NCBI GenBank assembly: GCA_040007395.1
Contig: JBDTVG010000265.1
Span: 1 to 8,334 of the forward strand
Direction: 5' to 3'
Source: DATGFK01 sp040007395
GTDB taxonomy: Bacteria; Chloroflexota; Anaerolineae; Aggregatilineales; UBA2796
Length of the DNA: 8,334 nucleotides
This document shows, piece by piece, positions 5,524 to 8,334 of this stretch; the stretch's first letter is position 1; each line of letters starts with the position of its first letter. The position numbers and the translations under genes are program-made. The notes under the pieces are model-generated. The model saw nothing but the letters and a program-made list of their open reading frames with translations, made no database searches and had not been told where the DNA came from.

Positions 5524-5551
5524 TTGTATGGTACGATACACAGACTATAAA
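5524..5551 (+). promoter_or_regulatory. Promoter with palindromic operator at the element's right end
   Basis: TTGTAT (5524-5529), a 16-nt spacer and TATAAA (5546-5551) form a plausible promoter. A palindrome TGTATGGTACGATACA (5525-5540, one mismatched pair) covers the -35 box and spacer, where a repressor would block polymerase. It fires rightward, out of the element. In the integrated state no element gene lies downstream; in the circle the 116-aa gene at 2952 would follow after the attachment site. Confidence 0.45.
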
Positions 5552-5594
5552 AAGAGTATTACTGCATTCTAAACTAATATCTGTTCTAATACTA

Positions 5595-5638
5595 TTATTC
5601 CCTATTGAGAATGTCAATTATCCGCACTAATCCCCCTT
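5595..5638 (-). promoter_or_regulatory. Stranded original nadE ribosome binding site and start codon
   Basis: On the minus strand AAGGGGG (5638-5632) is followed after ATTA by GTG (5627-5625) and codons for RIIDI, exactly the first residues of nadE. After the repeat the frame runs into element sequence and stops, giving a 10-codon remnant (5627-5595). This is the native translation start of nadE left behind by the insertion. Confidence 0.7.
5610..5630. repeat. Right 21-bp attachment repeat
   Basis: This is identical to 2892-2912. On the minus strand it keeps the XerC-like arm AGTGCGGATAA and centre TTGACA, but the next 11 bases (TTCTCAATAGG) are element-derived and do not match the XerD-like arm of the left copy, so the central palindrome is broken here. 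The excised element would therefore carry a good XerC half and a degenerate XerD half. Confidence 0.85.
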
Positions 5639-5674
5639 GTGTTGTTTAACTCTCGTAACGCTCTATAACGCATC

Positions 5675-6718
5675 CTATTTTAACCAAGTCAATTCGATAG
5701 ACTTTTGCACAGTTTTCAAGCCATCTTTTTCTAACCGACAAAGGTCAGTTTCGATATATTCGTTATCATCTCGTAGAAAATCAAAGAATCTAGCAGCCGC
5801 TTCAGCCCCGCCAAGTATAGGAATAATTACCATATTCAGAGGTGATGAGTTGAGAAAAGATGCTGTTTTTACAAGCACAATATGCGCCCAAGGAATCTGC
5901 CCTTTTCCTTTACATACGTAATGAATACCATCATTGATAGTTCCTTGGAAATCTCCATTAACAGATGCAACGGGTCGAGCCATATGGGTATATTCTTTAA
6001 AGAAAGCTTGTGCATTTATAAGCACTTCATTCTTCGATTTGTCGCGGTTTTGCAAGAAGAAATCACCTAAAATCTTCCGTCCAACGAAATGCGCGCCAGA
6101 GGAAAGTGCATATTCGTAACCGAGTTTAGCAAACAGGGTTAGATGGGCAGCTTTAATAAGCGAAACCAAAGCCTCTAACCGAAAATCGTGATCACCCGAA
6201 TCTTCCAACCCTAGACGCTTAATATCCTCCGATGGTGCTTTTACCACAATATACTTACCATCCTCAGTTTTTAGCAATGTAAACTCTTTAGGGATTTTAG
6301 CGATATCCTTTTCGGAAATGTAATAGTGTCCAACTGGCTCACCTCCTACTAAAAATTTATATTCGAATATTGTCGCCAGTGATTTATCCACAACTATTTT
6401 GTCTGGATCTCCGGTTTTTAATTTTCGAGTCTCAACATAACCAGCTTCAAAATGCCCTCCATAGAAATTGTCGATATCCTTTCGTTGAACTGTTGTCTGT
6501 GTGGATGCTGACTCATTAAAATCCTTGTTTACAATATGGGCCTCACAAAGCTCAACATCTTCGTCTAAAAAGAGGAGTGGACAATGAAAGAAAGCAAATG
6601 GACGACCTGTTTGCTGGTTGTAATCTGCTCGGAGTTTTTCAATTTTGTCACTAAGTCTTTTATTCATGTGCAAACTTCGCGATTTAACGAGATCATCAAA
6701 GCCACTATTTAGTTTCAA
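5675..6718 (-). CDS. Protein of unknown function, 347 aa, with Cys/His cluster
   Basis: I cannot assign a family with confidence. The protein looks soluble and carries FAFFHCPLLF (41-50) followed by ELCEAHIVNK (56-65), giving C46-x11-C58-x2-H61-x2-N64. This resembles the zinc and His part of an HNH-type nuclease or a structural zinc site, but no complete HNH motif is visible. A segment near 178-215 (helical, then SSGAHFVGRK) and a C-terminal part with IPWAHIVLV (275-283) follow. The start is uncertain: TTG at 6718 gives the longest frame, ATG at 6667 starts at residue 18 just before MNKRLSDK, and neither has a good ribosome binding site. Sampled stretches are about 37-47% GC against about 55% in the hydrolase gene, hinting at separate acquisition. 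Before the element inserted, its stop would have been 47 bp from the nadE GTG, so the two were probably cotranscribed. Confidence 0.7.
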   Translation of the reverse strand: MKLNSGFDDLVKSRSLHMNKRLSDKIEKLRADYNQQTGRPFAFFHCPLLFLDEDVELCEAHIVNKDFNESASTQTTVQRKDIDNFYGGHFEAGYVETRKLKTGDPDKIVVDKSLATIFEYKFLVGGEPVGHYYISEKDIAKIPKEFTLLKTEDGKYIVVKAPSEDIKRLGLEDSGDHDFRLEALVSLIKAAHLTLFAKLGYEYALSSGAHFVGRKILGDFFLQNRDKSKNEVLINAQAFFKEYTHMARPVASVNGDFQGTINDGIHYVCKGKGQIPWAHIVLVKTASFLNSSPLNMVIIPILGGAEAAARFFDFLRDDNEYIETDLCRLEKDGLKTVQKSIELTWLK

Positions 6719-6829
6719 TAGTTGGCAAACGAGGAGGGAATACGAAAAGCCAAAGCAATGGATTGTTTGGATTTCCCCCTCGATCAGTCCTCAATTGCTC
6801 AAGGCAACCGACTGAATAATGATACTACC

Positions 6830-7232
6830 CTATTCCTTGTCCAACACCTGAAATAAGGTGATTTGTAAACCATCTGGTGACTGCAATCGGGCGTTACGGT
6901 GCTGCCAGGGGGGTGACGATTGGCTCATGGATCAGCGTCACGCCGATGGCAGCGAGCCCTTTAATCGCGGCGTCCAGATCGGGAACCTCCAGCGCAAAGC
7001 GGATCTGACCGCTTACAGGCCGCCCCACTTCAATCTCGTCAACTTGTTTCGCGTGGGCTTCGTCGAAAAGCTCCAGAGTCCCGCGCCCCATCTCAAAAAG
7101 CATGGCATGAGTATCCTCAGTGGCCCAGAGTTCCGCTGGTTTCAGGCCAAGCCCTTCTTGGTAAAACGTTGCCAATGTTTCGTAGTCCTTAGCCGTAAGG
7201 GCCACACGCAGTTCAAGAATAGGCGGATTCAT
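6830..7232 (-). pseudogene. VOC (glyoxalase/bleomycin resistance fold) gene with frameshift
   Basis: This is a vicinal-oxygen-chelate superfamily gene: two beta-alpha-beta3 modules forming a metal-binding cavity, used by glyoxalase I, dioxygenases and drug-binding proteins. Module one is LELRVALTAKDYETLATFYQ (6-25) through TLELFDE (52-58); module two begins with IRFALEVPDLDAAIKGLAAIG (77-97). The uncorrected frame from the ATG at 7232 ends early at 6894 (112 aa, ...VTPLAAP). One base fewer in the G6 run at 6908-6913 restores TPW, then QHRNARLQSPDG, then LQITLFQ, the usual family C-terminus, with a stop at 6830 and 133 aa in all. AAGGA (7243-7239) lies 6 nt before the ATG, which rules out the longer start at 7313. 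Either a real frameshift mutation, slippage in a homopolymer, or a sequencing error. Confidence 0.85.
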
Positions 7233-7320
7233 AGCATTTCCTTTATGTGATCCATACAAGTGTTTTTTTGACGTATAAGGCATTATCGATCTTACGCTCA
7301 GATCAACTTGCAAAACAAGT

Positions 7321-7372
7321 ATGTGGCAAGAACGGAATGGCGATGAAGGCTATCCAGTAATTCCTGCCACAT
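7321..7372. repeat. Long inverted repeat between hydrolase and VOC genes
   Basis: ATGTGGCA (7321-7328) and TGCCACAT (7365-7372) are perfect 8-bp arms. Inside, GGAAT (7334-7338) pairs with ATTCC (7360-7364) after a 5-nt bulge on one side. Directly to the left, ACTTG (7306-7310) and CAAGT (7316-7320) form a second small dyad. Placed 14 bp past the hydrolase stop, the pair may act as its terminator, though there is no T-run. Confidence 0.45.
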
Positions 7373-7386
7373 GCGTCGATTATGGT

Positions 7387-8235
7387 TTACTTCGTGAGAT
7401 GTTTTTTGATAAACGCGAACGCAACATCAGCGACTTCATGCCAGCCGTGATCGATAGTGAGTGAGTGTCCCCGGTTAGGTATTTCCTGAATCTCAGTTAC
7501 ACCGAGGTTCTTTTCTTGTTGCTTGAAGGAAGCATGAGCAATCGCCCAAGGAACCGTGTTATCGTGTTCACCAGAGATAATGAGTAATGGCCCACGCTCA
7601 GGGTTAGTCGTCTCGACATGCGCTTCCGTCCAAGGGTTGAGATTGGCGGTAGCGGCCTGAAAAAGTGGTGCGCCCGGTGCTGGCACTGCATACTTTTCGT
7701 ACAGGGCGTGCGCTTCGCTTTCGTCAACGACATTGGCGAAGGCGAAACGGAACTGCTCAAAGGTCAGCGGGACGGCACGGGTGAAGTTAAGAGGATTGCT
7801 TAGCACTGGCGACGACGACTTCAGCGCCGAAAGTGGCAGTGGCAGCACGCCGCGAAATGGCGCGGGATCAATCGCAACCGTCACAGCAGAAACGCCCTCC
7901 CCGGCTAATTTCTGCGCGATGAGGCCACCAAAGGAATGTCCGACGACGGCTGGTTTTTTCTTAAGTTGACCAATCGCGTCGATATAGTGATCCGTCACCT
8001 GCTTGATATGCTTGTGGGCAAAGGCCTCTGGGTCTTTATGGGCCTCTTCGACGGTCTCTGGGTCATCAGGCCAGCCCGGTGCAATCGTGGTATAGCCTTG
8101 TTCCTCAAACAACTTGCACCAAGGTTCCCAACTGCTAGAGAGGAGCCACAGGCCGTGTACGAACACGATGGGCTGCAATCCAGAGTCATTGGCATGATCA
8201 ACCTGTTCCTGCTCATGAGTAGTAAGAGAAGCCAT
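7387..8235 (-). CDS. Alpha/beta hydrolase fold enzyme
   Basis: This 282-aa cytosolic protein has the alpha/beta hydrolase core. The first strand and oxyanion turn are IVFVHGLW (23-30); the nucleophile elbow is VVGHSFGG (97-104) with Ser101; the acid is in SGEHDNTVP (221-229), Asp225; and the base is in NRGHSLTID (254-262), His257. A variable lid lies between about 125 and 210 (RGVLPLPLSALKSSSP onward). The complete triad predicts an active esterase, lipase-like or dehalogenase-like enzyme, but the substrate cannot be read. No signal peptide is present. The ATG at 8235 is supported by AGGAG (8250-8246) 10 nt upstream. It is transcribed toward the VOC gene with a 154-bp gap that contains an inverted repeat, so they are probably separate units. 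Confidence 0.9.
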   Translation of the reverse strand: MASLTTHEQEQVDHANDSGLQPIVFVHGLWLLSSSWEPWCKLFEEQGYTTIAPGWPDDPETVEEAHKDPEAFAHKHIKQVTDHYIDAIGQLKKKPAVVGHSFGGLIAQKLAGEGVSAVTVAIDPAPFRGVLPLPLSALKSSSPVLSNPLNFTRAVPLTFEQFRFAFANVVDESEAHALYEKYAVPAPGAPLFQAATANLNPWTEAHVETTNPERGPLLIISGEHDNTVPWAIAHASFKQQEKNLGVTEIQEIPNRGHSLTIDHGWHEVADVAFAFIKKHLTK

Positions 8236-8302
8236 ACGATTCGATCTCCTTATAGATAAGAACGCTTTTGCTACTAGGGTCTTATGCTAGTTCGAAAAAC
8301 GC

Positions 8303-8315
8303 AGACAAAATGTCT
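8303..8315. promoter_or_regulatory. Palindrome upstream of the hydrolase, possible operator
   Basis: AGACA (8303-8307) and TGTCT (8311-8315) are perfect inverted arms around AAA, 68 bp upstream of the hydrolase start. It could be a small repressor site. No matching regulator gene is in the window and no convincing -35/-10 pair was found in the 99 bp to the window edge. Confidence 0.3.
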
Positions 8316-8334
8316 TTCGGTGGGTAGGGTTAAG

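Larger units (their letters stand above)
5192..5609. other. Structured non-coding right end of the element
   Basis: I see no credible gene in these 418 bp. They contain several hairpins (5235-5271, 5308-5325, 5433-5444 and 5472-5518), a repeated ATTTTGCATTT, an A-rich tract (5364-5380) and a promoter-like site at 5524-5551. The density of structure in a 2.7-kb element suggests a second functional region, for example a single-strand origin. Confidence 0.55.
2892..5630. mobile_element. Integrated mini-replicon with HUH Rep, probably Xer-integrated
   Basis: Perfect 21-bp direct repeats at 2892-2912 and 5610-5630 flank this segment. One unit (2913-5630) is 2718 bp, the predicted size of the excised circle. 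It holds an HUH rolling-circle initiator (3673-4884), small orphan genes at 2952-3302, 3304-3531 and 4952-5191, and hairpin clusters at 3410-3657 and 5235-5518. All its genes point right, against the chromosomal genes on both sides. There is no integrase or transposase, and the repeat resembles the core of dif, as expected for elements that exploit host XerC/XerD. No coat, Zot-like or other morphogenesis gene is evident, so it is better seen as a rolling-circle plasmid or satellite than a complete filamentous phage. The repeat and Rep are direct observations; the Xer route is inference. Confidence 0.83.

Noticed and set aside
2892..5630. Complete filamentous phage or IS element
   Set aside because: No coat protein with a membrane helix, no Zot-like ATPase, no transposase and no terminal inverted repeats were seen; a plasmid or satellite fits better.
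6758..6856. 32-codon plus-strand frame behind GAGGAGGG (6731-6738)
   Set aside because: The purine run is too far (19 nt) from the ATG, and most of the frame overlaps the restored C-terminal coding of the VOC gene on the other strand.
6845..6860. CACCT/AGGTG dyad as a terminator for the VOC gene
   Set aside because: It lies inside the restored coding sequence, upstream of the true stop at 6830, and has only a 5-bp stem.

Overview
The window looks like a chromosomal segment of a mid-GC bacterium, most likely a member of the Chloroflexota. This rests on two tandem PII-like cyclic-di-AMP receptor genes, free use of TTG and GTG starts, and recognisable sigma70-type promoters. The phylum call is inference and no marker gene confirms it.

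Positions 1-2042 hold a rightward operon from a good promoter (71-99): a full-length DarA/PstA-type c-di-AMP receptor, a shorter paralog lacking about 20 residues of one loop, and a 12-TM major facilitator transporter. It ends 5 bp from the convergent gene nadE (ammonia-dependent NAD+ synthetase, 2043-2909, minus strand).

The main discovery is at 2892-5630. A perfect 21-bp direct repeat (2892-2912 and 5610-5630) brackets 2.7 kb that carries an HUH rolling-circle Rep, three small orphan genes and two clusters of strong hairpins, but no integrase. The left repeat is the core of a 28-bp dif-like palindrome (2883-2910). The simplest reading is a very small circular replicon (2718 bp: plasmid or satellite of an ssDNA phage) integrated by the host XerC/XerD recombinases. 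The repeat overlaps the nadE start codon, so integration cut nadE from its native Shine-Dalgarno, which is stranded 2.7 kb away beside the right repeat, and supplied a replacement from the element. A promoter with a palindromic operator at the right end (5524-5551) would drive the left-end genes only in the circular form.

Positions 5631-8334 return to chromosome, all on the minus strand. A low-GC 347-aa protein of unknown function probably preceded nadE directly before the insertion. Next are a VOC/glyoxalase-fold gene broken by one extra G in a G6 tract, and an intact alpha/beta hydrolase with a Ser-Asp-His triad. No rRNA, tRNA, CRISPR array or IS transposase was seen.
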